In this document: piece by piece, positions 25,673 through 33,600 of the stretch | How the letters are laid out: each line of letters opens with the position of its first letter | How positions within the stretch are numbered: position 1 is the stretch's first letter | Source: Ferrimonas marina | GTDB taxonomy: Bacteria; Pseudomonadota; Gammaproteobacteria; Enterobacterales; Shewanellaceae | Reading direction: 5' to 3' | Assembly (NCBI RefSeq): GCF_900129905.1 | Contig: NZ_FQXG01000009.1 | Location: forward strand, 1 to 64,000 | Length of the DNA: 64,000 bases | The notes under the pieces: generated by a model | Told to the model about the DNA's origin: nothing | The model's input: only the letters and a program-made list of their open reading frames with translations | Databases searched by the model: none | Made by a program: the position numbers and the translations under genes

Positions 25673-25867
25673 ATGTGGCTTATGCTGCTGGCAACGGGAT
25701 TGAACGTGGTGGGCCTGGTCGGGGTGGTCGGAGGCAATATTCCCGGCGCACCCTGGCTGCTGCTGATGGGAGTCGTGCTCAGTGCGGATCCCTGGCTGAG
25801 ACAGATCAGCGGACACGGATGGTGGGGTTTACTGCGTTCTGGCAAAGCCCGTCGCGTGGGTGGTTAA
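25673..25867 (+). CDS. Small hydrophobic protein of unknown function
   Basis: A 64-residue protein with two closely spaced hydrophobic segments (MLLATGLNVVGLVGVVGG and PWLLLMGVVLSA) and a basic C-terminus LLRSGKARRVGG. The ATG follows AAGGACG. It lies between the bkd terminator and nadA. I do not recognise it; a good ribosome site and membrane-protein composition support it being real. Confidence 0.55.
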   Translation: MWLMLLATGLNVVGLVGVVGGNIPGAPWLLLMGVVLSADPWLRQISGHGWWGLLRSGKARRVGG

Positions 25868-25892
25868 CCTCGGACTAGGGTGTCTGTATAAT
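25864..25892 (+). promoter_or_regulatory. Promoter of nadA
   Basis: TTAACC (25864-25869), a 17-base spacer and a perfect TATAAT (25887-25892) place the transcript start near 25900, about 26 bases before the nadA start. Confidence 0.65.
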
Positions 25893-25925
25893 GGCAGGGA
25901 CTAGTAGTAGAGGCCTGACAGCGAA

Positions 25926-26990
25926 ATGATTGAAGCCCCCGTCGTAGACGACTTGCATTACCCTTTTCCGCCCAAGCCCCTGCCTCTGACCGAGCAGGAA
26001 AAAGCGGAATATAAAGAACGGATTAAGCGTCTTCTTAAGGAGAAGGACGCGGTCTTGGTTGCCCACTATTACACCGATCCTGAGATCCAGGCGCTGGCGG
26101 AAGAGACCGGCGGCTGCGTAGCGGACTCGTTGGAGATGGCGCGCTTTGGTAACGACCACCCCGCCTCCACCCTGGTGGTGGCTGGCGTGCGCTTTATGGG
26201 GGAGACGGCAAAGACCCTGACCCCGGAGAAGCGGGTACTGATGCCGACGCTGGAGGCCACCTGCTCCCTGGATCTGGGCTGCCCGGCTGACCAGTTCTCT
26301 GCGTTTTGTGATGCCCACCCTGATCACACCGTGGTGGTGTACGCCAACACCTCGGCGGAAGTCAAAGCCCGTGCTGACTGGGTGGTGACCTCCAGTATCG
26401 CACTGGAGATCGTTGAGCACCTGGATAGCGAGGGGCGCCCCATCCTGTGGGGGCCGGATCGCCACCTGGGCAGCTACATCGCCAAGCAAACCGGTGCCGA
26501 CATGCTGATGTGGCAAGGGGCCTGTGTGGTCCATGATGAGTTCAAGGCCCGCGCTCTGCTGGATCTGAAGGCGCAGAATCCCAATGCGGCGGTGCTGGTG
26601 CACCCGGAGTCCCCGCAGTCGGTGGTGGACGTGGCCGATGCCGTGGGATCGACCTCGCAGCTGATCAAAGCCAGCCAGGAGATGGACAACGATACCTTCA
26701 TCGTCGCCACCGATAAGGGGATCTTCTACAAGATGCAGCAGCTGTCTCCGGAAAAGACCTTTATTGAGGCACCCACCGGTGGCAACGGCGCCACCTGCCG
26801 TAGCTGTGCTCACTGCCCCTGGATGGCAATGAACGGTCTGGCCGCGATTGAGCAGGCCCTGACCACAGAAGATACCGCCGGCCACGAGGTGTTCGTAGAC
26901 CCGGATCTGGCCAAGCGCGCGATGATCCCGCTCAACCGGATGCTGGATTTTGCCGCCGAGTTGAAGATGAAGGTAAAAGGCAACGCCTAA
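25926..26990 (+). CDS. nadA: Quinolinate synthase NadA
   Basis: A 354-residue 4Fe-4S enzyme condensing iminoaspartate with dihydroxyacetone phosphate to quinolinate in NAD synthesis. Conserved segments are [35 protein letters not shown] [40 protein letters not shown] and the C-terminal [13 protein letters not shown]. Cysteines in CSL, GAC and CAHC positions supply the cluster ligands. It has its own promoter and terminator. Confidence 0.95.
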   Translation: MIEAPVVDDLHYPFPPKPLPLTEQEKAEYKERIKRLLKEKDAVLVAHYYTDPEIQALAEETGGCVADSLEMARFGNDHPASTLVVAGVRFMGETAKTLTPEKRVLMPTLEATCSLDLGCPADQFSAFCDAHPDHTVVVYANTSAEVKARADWVVTSSIALEIVEHLDSEGRPILWGPDRHLGSYIAKQTGADMLMWQGACVVHDEFKARALLDLKAQNPNAAVLVHPESPQSVVDVADAVGSTSQLIKASQEMDNDTFIVATDKGIFYKMQQLSPEKTFIEAPTGGNGATCRSCAHCPWMAMNGLAAIEQALTTEDTAGHEVFVDPDLAKRAMIPLNRMLDFAAELKMKVKGNA

Positions 26991-27008
26991 GCCGCACTCT
27001 ATACTTTG

Positions 27009-27037
27009 AAGCGTCGCAATTGCGGCGCTTTTTTTGT
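27009..27037 (+). terminator. Terminator of nadA
   Basis: AAGCGTCGCAATTGCGGCGCTTTTTTT lies 18 bases after the nadA stop. It argues against starting the following gene at 27006. Confidence 0.85.
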
Positions 27038-27050
27038 TTTGGGGGAAGCG

Positions 27051-27827
27051 ATGAATCTAGGCGTGGAGGGGGCGATCCAGCAGCGAGTGCTGAGGCTGTA
27101 TCAGCAGGCGCTGGCGCAGCTGCCCGGGGTCGAGTTGGGAGCAGATGTGGAGGCGTTGCACCAGTATCGGGTCAACCTGAGAAAGGGCTGCAGCCTGTTG
27201 CGGCTGTACCGAAGTCTATTGGCCCATACCCCGGCTTCATCCCTTTGTCTGAGCCTGCGGGCTCAGTGTCGCGTGGCTAACCGTCTGAGGGATTTGGACG
27301 TGTTTCATCAGCAGTTGCCGGACGGTCCGCTGCGGGATTGCATCGCGGGCTTACGCTTTGAGGCGCGTACGGTCTTGCTCTCCTCTTTGGGCGAACTGGC
27401 GCGAGAGCGGGAGCTTTGTCTGGCGTTGTTAACATTGACCTGGTCAGAACAGGGGCAATCCTTTGACCAGGCAACGGTGCAGGTGGAACACAAGGTGGCG
27501 CGCCAGCTGGAGAAGAAGCGTCAGTGCGCGATCCGACGCCAACGCAGTGAGGATTGGCACGCCTTAAGGATCATGATCAAGAAGCAGCGCTATTTCAGCG
27601 AGCAGTGCCTGGGGGAGGGAAAGCTGTCCTGGCAAAAGGCCTGGCAGCAGCGGCTCGGCGAGTTTAATGACCTTTGTTGCCAGCTGGAGATGCTCGAACA
27701 GTTAGAGGCATCGGTACCGACGCTGGCGGACGCGCTGCAGGCCCGACAGCGACAGACGCGGCAAGCCCTGGAAAGACAGAAGGCGGCTCTTGTCAGCTTG
27801 GCGGAGACGGAACTGCATAGACATTGA
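27051..27827 (+). CDS. CHAD domain-containing protein
   Basis: A 258-residue helical protein of the CHAD family, which binds inorganic polyphosphate through conserved basic and histidine residues. The first family signature is VEALHQYRVNLRKGCSLLRLYR; later ones are RVANRLRDLDVF and HALRIMIKKQRYFSE. It lacks the CYTH phosphatase domain often fused to CHAD. The ATG at 27051 follows GGGGGAAG; the earlier in-frame start at 27006 would overlap the nadA terminator. Confidence 0.8.
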   Translation: MNLGVEGAIQQRVLRLYQQALAQLPGVELGADVEALHQYRVNLRKGCSLLRLYRSLLAHTPASSLCLSLRAQCRVANRLRDLDVFHQQLPDGPLRDCIAGLRFEARTVLLSSLGELARERELCLALLTLTWSEQGQSFDQATVQVEHKVARQLEKKRQCAIRRQRSEDWHALRIMIKKQRYFSEQCLGEGKLSWQKAWQQRLGEFNDLCCQLEMLEQLEASVPTLADALQARQRQTRQALERQKAALVSLAETELHRH

Positions 27828-27856
27828 GCGAACGGCTTAGGTTGATGCAAAAGGGG

Positions 27857-27885
27857 TTGACTCCGGCGGGGGCTCGCCCTAAGAT
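27857..27885 (+). promoter_or_regulatory. tRNA-Ser cluster promoter 1
   Basis: TTGACT, 17 bases, TAAGAT, then a GC-rich discriminator GCGCAACCC. It lies about 70 bases before the first tRNA-Ser-like element. GC-rich discriminators are typical of stable-RNA promoters under stringent control. Confidence 0.7.
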
Positions 27886-27953
27886 GCGCAACCCAAGACG
27901 AGGGCGGTTTGTCATTCGTTGGCGTGATAGCAACACGTAAAAACAAACAAAAT

Positions 27954-28050
27954 GGTCAGGTGTCCGAGTGGCTGCTCGGAGGTAAGGCCGACATAAGTCG
28001 ACACGCTGGCGTGCGACTCAGCCACGAAAATGCATAGCAATATCGTGGCC
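27954..28050 (+). other. Structured element headed by the tRNA-Ser 5' end, copy 1
   Basis: The first 21 bases equal the 5' end of tRNA-Ser(GGA), after which sequence diverges. Three hairpins follow: TCCGAG TGGCTG CTCGGA; GTCG-A-CACGC TG GCGTGCGAC; and GCCACGA...TCGTGGC with 7 pairs. A second copy is at 28933. It cannot fold as a tRNA, since anticodon and T arms are absent. It may be a relic of tRNA duplication or a small RNA processed with the tRNA. Confidence 0.6.
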
Positions 28051-28080
28051 GTGATGACAACACGACAAATCAAACAAAAT

Positions 28081-28168
28081 GGTCAGGTGTCCGAGTGGCT
28101 GAAGGAGCACGCCTGGAAAGTGTGTATACGGCAACGTATCGAGAGTTCGAATCTCTCCCTGACCGCCA
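28081..28168 (+). tRNA. tRNA-Ser(GGA) copy 1
   Basis: 88 bases with acceptor stem GGTCAGG/CCTGACC, a long variable arm (TATACGGCAACGTA) typical of class II tRNA-Ser, anticodon GGA at 28115-28117, T-arm GTTCGAATC and encoded CCA. It reads serine codons UCC and UCU. All three copies are identical. Confidence 0.96.
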
Positions 28169-28179
28169 TCTTTAGAGAA

Positions 28180-28208
28180 AACCCCATCCGCGAGGATGGG
28201 GTTTTTTC
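28180..28208 (+). terminator. Terminator of tRNA-Ser copy 1
   Basis: ACCCCATCC GCGA GGATGGGGT followed by T6, 12 bases after the tRNA. Confidence 0.9.
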
Positions 28209-28294
28209 GTATAGGGCTGCGGTGCAGAAGCTTGATGGAATTGACCTTGCTGCTTGTTGTTTGAGCGGTCAGTCGTATCCGTCCAAACTTGCCC

Positions 28295-28323
28295 TTGACC
28301 TCGGGGCGGTCGGGCCTTAAAGT
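28295..28323 (+). promoter_or_regulatory. tRNA-Ser cluster promoter 2
   Basis: TTGACC, exactly 17 bases, TAAAGT, then TACGCCCCGTTGAGAG. The downstream CCCCGTTGAGAG...CCTCGAAAC recurs after promoter 3 at 28836, marking a duplicated transcript leader. Confidence 0.75.
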
Positions 28324-28391
28324 TACGCCCCGTTGAGAGAGCAATGCCTCGAAACGAACCTGTGATAGCAACACGTTAAAACAAACAAAAT

Positions 28392-28479
28392 GGTCAGGTG
28401 TCCGAGTGGCTGAAGGAGCACGCCTGGAAAGTGTGTATACGGCAACGTATCGAGAGTTCGAATCTCTCCCTGACCGCCA
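28392..28479 (+). tRNA. tRNA-Ser(GGA) copy 2
   Basis: Identical to copy 1, with anticodon GGA and encoded CCA. It has its own promoter (28295) and terminator, so each tRNA-Ser appears to be an independent unit. The structured element found before copies 1 and 3 is missing here. Confidence 0.96.
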
Positions 28480-28489
28480 TCTTTAGAGA

Positions 28490-28519
28490 AAACCCCATCC
28501 GCAAGGATGGGGTTTTTTC
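28490..28519 (+). terminator. Terminator of tRNA-Ser copy 2
   Basis: ACCCCATCC GCAA GGATGGGGT then T6. The loop differs by one base from that after copy 1. From here to 28812 nothing is seen beyond spacer sequence. Confidence 0.9.
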
Positions 28520-28812
28520 GTTTGGTATGGTTTCAGCCGTTGGTGGGAACGGTTGCGACTCCGGCGTTACAGTGTGGGCTGGTTTGAGCATGCCACTAAC
28601 GAAGGGGTTGTGTTGCCCGGCGTCTAGCGCGCTTAGCCAATGTCAGCGCCATTAAAACCAAGATGGCCATTATCGCGAGTTTGGTTGGCGTTGGCCCGGG
28701 CGTTTAATGTGGATGCCTTATGGGCCGGAGAATATCTGTACGCCTGTGGCCGAATTGCTCGGCGATCGGTTTGAAAGCTAGGCAAACGCGCTTTCAGAGA
28801 CCAAAAAAGCCT

Positions 28813-28841
28813 TGTTACCAAGCTAAGAAGGGATTAAAGTG
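28813..28841 (+). promoter_or_regulatory. tRNA-Ser cluster promoter 3
   Basis: TTGTTA, 17 bases, TAAAGT, then GCGTCCCCGTTGAGAGG, nearly the same leader as promoter 2. It would transcribe the second structured element and tRNA-Ser copy 3. Confidence 0.72.
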
Positions 28842-28932
28842 CGTCCCCGTTGAGAGGCGATACCTCGAAACACCAAAGTGATGGCGACACTAAAATCGCG
28901 ACGTGATGACAACACGACAAATCAAACAAAAT

Positions 28933-29030
28933 GGTCAGGTGTCCGAGTGGCTGCTCGGAGGCAGGGCCGATAAAAGTCGACACGCTGGCGTGCGACTCAG
29001 CCACGAAAATGCTCTGCAATATCGTTGGCC
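28933..29030 (+). other. Structured element headed by the tRNA-Ser 5' end, copy 2
   Basis: Nearly the same as the element at 27954-28050. The first two stems are unchanged, while the third (GCCACGA/TCGTTGGC) carries one inserted base on its 3' side. The differences fall mostly in loops and spacers. Together with the tRNA after it, it forms a 215-base direct repeat of 27954-28168. Confidence 0.6.
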
Positions 29031-29060
29031 GTGATGACAACACGACAAATCAAGCAATAA

Positions 29061-29148
29061 GGTCAGGTGTCCGAGTGGCTGAAGGAGCACGCCTGGAAAG
29101 TGTGTATACGGCAACGTATCGAGAGTTCGAATCTCTCCCTGACCGCCA
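29061..29148 (+). tRNA. tRNA-Ser(GGA) copy 3
   Basis: Identical to copies 1 and 2, with anticodon GGA and encoded CCA. It is preceded by the 30-base leader GTGATGACAACACGACAAAT... that also precedes copy 1. Confidence 0.96.
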
Positions 29149-29159
29149 TCTATAGAGAA

Positions 29160-29191
29160 AAGCCCCATCCGCAAGGATGGGGCTTTTTTCG
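29160..29191 (+). terminator. Terminator of tRNA-Ser copy 3
   Basis: AAGCCCCATCC GCAA GGATGGGGCTT then T run. Confidence 0.9.
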
Positions 29192-29273
29192 TTTTCAGGT
29201 TTGGGGGCTGGGCAGGAATAATCGATGCCGTGCGCCACAAAACAAACAAGCAGCCTAGGCTGCCTGTGAATGA

Positions 29274-29621
29274 TTAATCGCTGTTGTTGCGCTGTTTGCG
29301 TTTGACCGATTCCATGTCTGTCATGGTGGTCAGCAGCTGCTGATAGCTTATCCCCAGTTCCTTGGAAAGGTTAATCAGCTTGGCTCTATAGGTTTGTAAC
29401 CGTTCGGCTTTCAAGGCGGCCTCGTGACGTTCTGCCACCATGGTATCAACCACCTCTTTGAATAACCCCAGCTGTTTGTCAGACCATTCGAGCTGATCTA
29501 ACACATTGCGCATCTGTTTCTGATTACGCATGGACGGGGTTAATTGCGTGGGACCGGACTGTTCTTGTTCCATTTCCACTAATGCAGAGCGAAATGCGTC
29601 TTCAATCTGGGGTTTGTTCAT
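29274..29621 (-). CDS. Conserved-looking coiled-coil protein, unknown function
   Basis: A 115-residue highly charged, helical protein. The middle (about 40-85) is probably a coiled coil, and the last third contains KLINLSKELGISYQQLLTTMTD, which has the spacing of a helix-turn-helix, followed by a basic tail KRKQRNN. It is more AT-rich than its neighbours and stands alone between the tRNA-Ser cluster and the photolyase operon. I cannot assign a family; a small nucleoid- or DNA-binding protein is a guess from composition. Confidence 0.6.
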   Translation of the reverse strand: MNKPQIEDAFRSALVEMEQEQSGPTQLTPSMRNQKQMRNVLDQLEWSDKQLGLFKEVVDTMVAERHEAALKAERLQTYRAKLINLSKELGISYQQLLTTMTDMESVKRKQRNNSD

Positions 29622-29778
29622 ATCACCAACAAATAATAACGCTAATAATAATTCAACATCCCTGCGTCATATTCTGTGGGCATCCTGCCGCTATTCCTGA
29701 ATCATCATAAAGCAATGGGCCTATTGCGCAAGTTTTACCCGATGCCATTTTACAGTGCAGGATACCCAATAAATGAAT

Positions 29779-30258
29779 TTAGGCCATGCGGTGTTGCAAT
29801 CGTTTGACCACAAGCGGAAACAAACCCGCCCACGCCAGGGCAATCACTAAGGCGCCAATCCAGGCGGTGGGCTGTAGCTGGGTTGCTCCCAGCCAATCTC
29901 CCAGCAGGTAACTGCCGCCACCGCTAAGGGCGCAGATCAGGGCAAGGGGAAACCAGCCTGAGGGCAGTTTGTCCAGGATCGCCGCGATACAGAGCGCGAA
30001 CTGCAACCACAGCACCACCAGGAACAGCGGCAGGCCAGGGGTGGCAAACGCCATCACACCGGAAGCGGTGAGCAGGCCGTCAATGGCGATACCGGTAAGG
30101 GCCAATAGGCTGGCATTGAGCCAATGAGTGCGGGGAATGCAGGCCAGTATTGCAATGGTTAGCAGCACCTGCCAGCCAAGCCAGCGGCCGGTGCCAAAGA
30201 TAGCCAGTGCCCAGGCGACATCAAACAGCAGCAGGGCGACGATGATACGTTTGCTCAT
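29779..30258 (-). CDS. DUF2878 family membrane protein
   Basis: A 159-residue protein with about five membrane segments, including ALAIFGTGRWLGWQVLLTIA and LFLVVLWLQFALCIAAIL. It resembles the DUF2878 family, members of which lie near photolyase and cyclopropane-fatty-acid-like genes in marine gammaproteobacteria. Its start overlaps the stop of the SnoaL-like gene by four bases, so it is the last gene of the ybgA-phrB operon. Function unknown. Confidence 0.7.
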   Translation of the reverse strand: MSKRIIVALLLFDVAWALAIFGTGRWLGWQVLLTIAILACIPRTHWLNASLLALTGIAIDGLLTASGVMAFATPGLPLFLVVLWLQFALCIAAILDKLPSGWFPLALICALSGGGSYLLGDWLGATQLQPTAWIGALVIALAWAGLFPLVVKRLQHRMA

Positions 30259-30701
30259 GGACTGACCCGGTTCTTAACCAGCCTGACCAGTGGGCCCACC
30301 AGGGGGATCGATTCATACAGCATCTCTCCCATGTCGAAATAGTCCCGGTGGGAGACGATCTTGCCGCTTTGGGCAGTGAGCAAACTGATGCCTTCAACGT
30401 AGACTGGGTCGCCTCCCGCCAATCTTGGATGCCTCAGGGTCATGGTCCAGGGCTGAGCCACCCGCTGATTGTCCTGTACCACAGGCTCGTGCAGCTGGAA
30501 GCTGGCTTCATCAACGTTTTGGTAGAGTTTGGCTAGGTGCGCCTTGAAATTGATCCGGCCATGGATCTGACCGCTCGGGTCTTCGAACAACATCTCGGAG
30601 TGGTATACCGAATCGAGAGCGTCCAGGTTGTGGTTGCTTAGCTCCTGTTGCCAGACTACGGCAAACTCGAGCAGCCAGGCCGGCTTAGGATTCGTCGACA
30701 T
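30255..30701 (-). CDS. SnoaL-like (NTF2-fold) protein
   Basis: A 148-residue protein with a cone-shaped NTF2 fold signature: an N-terminal helix with YHSEMLFEDPSGQIHGR, and a later GGDPVYVEGISLLTAQSGKI and VSHRDYFDMGEMLYE. Homologues occur beside photolyase and lipid-modifying genes controlled by the anti-sigma factor ChrR in Vibrio and Shewanella relatives. Its start overlaps the photolyase stop by 17 bases, indicating coupled translation. Substrate unknown. Confidence 0.75.
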   Translation of the reverse strand: MSTNPKPAWLLEFAVVWQQELSNHNLDALDSVYHSEMLFEDPSGQIHGRINFKAHLAKLYQNVDEASFQLHEPVVQDNQRVAQPWTMTLRHPRLAGGDPVYVEGISLLTAQSGKIVSHRDYFDMGEMLYESIPLVGPLVRLVKNRVSP

Positions 30702-32031
30702 GGGTCATCTCCTTGACCATCTGGGTAAAGCGTTGGCTTTGCGCTTTATGGTCGATCATCTCATTAGGGTAATGAAGTTCACCGTCACCCAATTCGGGCA
30801 GAAAACGCCTCTGGTAATCCCCTTGGGCGTCAAAGCGCTCAGCTTGTCGACTGGGACTGAAGTGACGGAAGTAGGGGGCGGCGTCGGCACCACAGCCGGC
30901 CGCCCACTGCCAGCCCCCGTTGTTGGAGGCAAAATCGCCATCGAGCAATTGCTGCATAAAGTAACGCTCGCCCCAGCGCCAATCGATGTGCAGATCCTTG
31001 ACCAAAAAGCTGGCGCACAGCATGCGAGTGCGATTGTGCATCCAGCCGGTCTGGTTGAGCTGTCGCATCCCGGCGTCCACCAAGGCAAAGCCAGTCTTGC
31101 CCTGGCACCAACGTTCGAACCAGGCCGAGTTGTTGTGCCAGATGGGCTCTTTGTCGGGGTACATTGCCTGATCCCGCGATAGCTTGGGAAAGTGATGCAT
31201 CAGATAACGATAAAACTCACGCCAGAGCAGTTCGTTTAGCCAACATTGCTGGCCTTCGCCGGCACCAGCCCGGGACAGTGCATGGTACACCTGAACCGGA
31301 GAGATTATCCCTAATGCCAGGTAGGGGGACAGGCCACTGGTGCCGCTCTGGGCGGGAAAGTCGCGGCACTGGTGGTAGGTTTCAACGCCCTGCTCGATGA
31401 AGTCCTGCAGTCGGGTCCAGGCAGCCTCTTCTCCTGGTTGCCAGGAAAAGCGGTTACTGACACCGAGTGGCCATTGTGCCTCCGGCTCTACCGGTGCGGA
31501 GAGTGGGTAGGGGTCCGGAGACACAATGGGCTCGGATACGGTCGGCAACAGGGTGCGCGCTTTGCGGGCGAAAGGGGTGAAGACCCGGTAGGGCTGCCCC
31601 TGGCCATTGAACAAAGAGTCTGGCTCCAGCAGATTGCGTTCACTGAAGCGGTGCCAATAGAGGCCGCACTGCTGCACGGCCTGTTGAACTTGCCGATCAC
31701 GCTGTGCCTCGTCGTAGCCGGGCTCAGCGTTGAGGTAGAGGTGCGACATGCCGCGCTGCTGCATCAGCGACACCATGCAGTCCGCCGCGTCCTCAAAACG
31801 CTCGGCAACGGCGATATGAAGCGGGATCCCCAGGCGCGCGAGGCGCTGCTGCAGGGCAGCCAGGTTGAGGCGTATCCAGTCGAGCTTGTTATCCCCTAAG
31901 CCGTGTCGACGCCATTGTTCGGGCGCGGCCAGATAGACCGCCTCAACCTGTCCAGGCTGCGCGCAGGCATGGGCGAGTGCCGGATTATCGCCCACGCGCA
32001 GGTCATTGCGAAACCAAACCAGATGTTTCAT
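30685..32031 (-). CDS. phrB: Deoxyribodipyrimidine photolyase PhrB
   Basis: A 448-residue flavoprotein repairing UV-induced cyclobutane pyrimidine dimers with blue light. The N-terminal alpha/beta antenna domain opens LVWFRNDLRVGDNPAL. The FAD domain includes LNELLWREFYRYLMHHFP, GKTGFALVDAGMRQLNQTGWMHNR and SNNGGWQWAAGCGADAAPYFR, which carry the electron-transfer tryptophans and adenine-binding residues. It starts three bases after the ybgA stop, matching the E. coli order ybgA-phrB. Confidence 0.94.
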   Translation of the reverse strand: MKHLVWFRNDLRVGDNPALAHACAQPGQVEAVYLAAPEQWRRHGLGDNKLDWIRLNLAALQQRLARLGIPLHIAVAERFEDAADCMVSLMQQRGMSHLYLNAEPGYDEAQRDRQVQQAVQQCGLYWHRFSERNLLEPDSLFNGQGQPYRVFTPFARKARTLLPTVSEPIVSPDPYPLSAPVEPEAQWPLGVSNRFSWQPGEEAAWTRLQDFIEQGVETYHQCRDFPAQSGTSGLSPYLALGIISPVQVYHALSRAGAGEGQQCWLNELLWREFYRYLMHHFPKLSRDQAMYPDKEPIWHNNSAWFERWCQGKTGFALVDAGMRQLNQTGWMHNRTRMLCASFLVKDLHIDWRWGERYFMQQLLDGDFASNNGGWQWAAGCGADAAPYFRHFSPSRQAERFDAQGDYQRRFLPELGDGELHYPNEMIDHKAQSQRFTQMVKEMTHVDES

Positions 32032-32034
32032 GGC

Positions 32035-32982
32035 TCAGAGCACACAGCGCAAAGCCAGGCTGTCCGGATGCGGACGCAGGTAGCTTTGGCCAGTGATGTA
32101 AGGCTTGGGAAAGCGCGTCAGCAGGTGCTGGACGATGCTCAGGGGCGCCATCAAAGGCAAGCGACCACGGCGGTAGGCCAGGATGGTGTCGTGCAGGTGC
32201 TGGCGCTCCTCGCCGGCAATATCCTTTTTGAAGTAACCCTGGATGTGCTGCAACACGTTGGTGTGACCCTTGCGGCTGGCGGGCCGTTTCAGCGCGTCCA
32301 TCAGCATCTGGCCGTACTCCTGCATCGCGCCCTCGACCTGGTCATTGCGCAAAGAGGCGACAAAGCGTCCCATTTGGCGATAACCGTCCTGGTTGTGAGA
32401 CAGGATCTGAAGTTTGTGCTTCTGGTGGAACGCCAGCAATGCCGCCTTGCTGGGCTGCTGCATCAGTTGCTGCAGCTCTTGATAGATCAGCACCCGGACG
32501 ACAAAGTTCTCTCTCAGGTGTGGGTCGTTGAGCCGGCCGTCTTCCTCGACCGGCAGTAAGGGGTAGCGTTTCATCAGTGCGTCAGTGAACAGCCCCCGGC
32601 CATTGCGCTCAGCGCCTTTTCCGTCTTCTTGAACCACCTTGACGCGCTCCATGCCGCACGACGGCGACTTGGCACACACCACATAACCACTGAGCGAAGC
32701 CAGACCGGGCAGCGCACGTTCATTAAATGCGTGCATCGCGTCGCTGTAATCGACGTTGTTTTTGTCGTCCATGATCCGAACGCTTTCGCCTATCTTGCGC
32801 AGGCGTACGGTCGGGCGGGGAACGGTCATGCCCGCACCCACTTCAGGACACAGCGGCTTAAGCTGAACCCATTGGCTCAGTTGATCATCAACAAAATGGG
32901 AACGTTTGTGGCCGCCGTCGAAGCGAACGGGTTGGCCGATGATGCAGGCGCTCACACCTACCAGGGGCTTTGGCTGGGACAT
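32035..32982 (-). CDS. ybgA: YbgA-like DUF523/DUF1722 protein
   Basis: A 315-residue protein. The N-terminal DUF523 half holds conserved cysteines in GVSACIIGQPVRFDGGHK, LCPEVGAGM and CAKSPSCGMERV. The C-terminal DUF1722 half (about 185-310) includes FHQKHKLQILSHNQDGYRQMG. The role is unestablished; constant neighbourhood with photolyase suggests a link to UV or redox stress. The ATG at 32982 follows a GGAG on the minus strand; the upstream in-frame extension is not conserved. Confidence 0.85.
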   Translation of the reverse strand: MSQPKPLVGVSACIIGQPVRFDGGHKRSHFVDDQLSQWVQLKPLCPEVGAGMTVPRPTVRLRKIGESVRIMDDKNNVDYSDAMHAFNERALPGLASLSGYVVCAKSPSCGMERVKVVQEDGKGAERNGRGLFTDALMKRYPLLPVEEDGRLNDPHLRENFVVRVLIYQELQQLMQQPSKAALLAFHQKHKLQILSHNQDGYRQMGRFVASLRNDQVEGAMQEYGQMLMDALKRPASRKGHTNVLQHIQGYFKKDIAGEERQHLHDTILAYRRGRLPLMAPLSIVQHLLTRFPKPYITGQSYLRPHPDSLALRCVL

Positions 32983-33096
32983 AATGCACTCTCCGCTTTG
33001 CACTCGTTGCTTCTTACGTCGATAGTTACGGCATTGGATCATGTGAGTTAAGATATTGTCAGTAAAGTGACTTTGCCAATGGATGGAGGCAAGAAC

Positions 33097-33594
33097 ATGA
33101 AGGACTTGTTGCCGGATCTATGTGATGCCTACGGAGATCGATTGACCCTGCTCCCGCCCATCTTCCGCGGCTTTGGCGGAAAAACGGAGTTCTGGGGGGA
33201 AGTGGTGACGGTGCGTTGCCCGGAGGACAACGGCCTGGTGCGTCAGCGGCTGTCTGAGCCGGGCGAGGGCCGGGTGTTGTGCGTCGATGGTGGTGGTCTG
33301 GCACGCTATGCCCTGCTGGGAGACCAGTTAGCAGCGCTGGCGGTCGACAACGGTTGGGCTGGGGTTGTCGTGTTTGGCTATGTCCGGGACGTGGTGGCAC
33401 TGGCAGGCTTTGAACTGGGAGTCCAGGCGTTGGGCTCGGTGCCGATGAAGACGGAAAAGCGGGGCTTGGGCGAGGCGGACGTGGTGTTTCAGATCGAGGG
33501 GCGGACAGTGCGGCCGGGTCAGTGGTTGTATGCCGACAGTAATGGCATCGCCCTCAGCGAAGAGGCGTTGGCGATGGAACAGTGGAGCGAGTAG
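33097..33594 (+). CDS. RraA family protein
   Basis: A 165-residue protein of the RraA fold. Matching segments are LCDAYGDRLTLLPPIFRGFGGKT, VVTVRCPEDNGLVRQRL, GRVLCVDGGGLARYALLGD and a GYVRD segment, all lining up with E. coli RraA, the inhibitor of RNase E. Related proteins are aldolases using the same fold, so the activity is not certain. ATG at 33097 follows GGAGGCAAGAAC. An asmA-like gene begins just after it. Confidence 0.82.
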   Translation: MKDLLPDLCDAYGDRLTLLPPIFRGFGGKTEFWGEVVTVRCPEDNGLVRQRLSEPGEGRVLCVDGGGLARYALLGDQLAALAVDNGWAGVVVFGYVRDVVALAGFELGVQALGSVPMKTEKRGLGEADVVFQIEGRTVRPGQWLYADSNGIALSEEALAMEQWSE

Positions 33595-33600
33595 GGAATC

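Noticed and set aside
27857-29200. Integrated element at the tRNA-Ser cluster
   Set aside because: The direct repeats could be attachment sites, but there is no integrase or cargo between them; tandem tRNA duplication explains them better.
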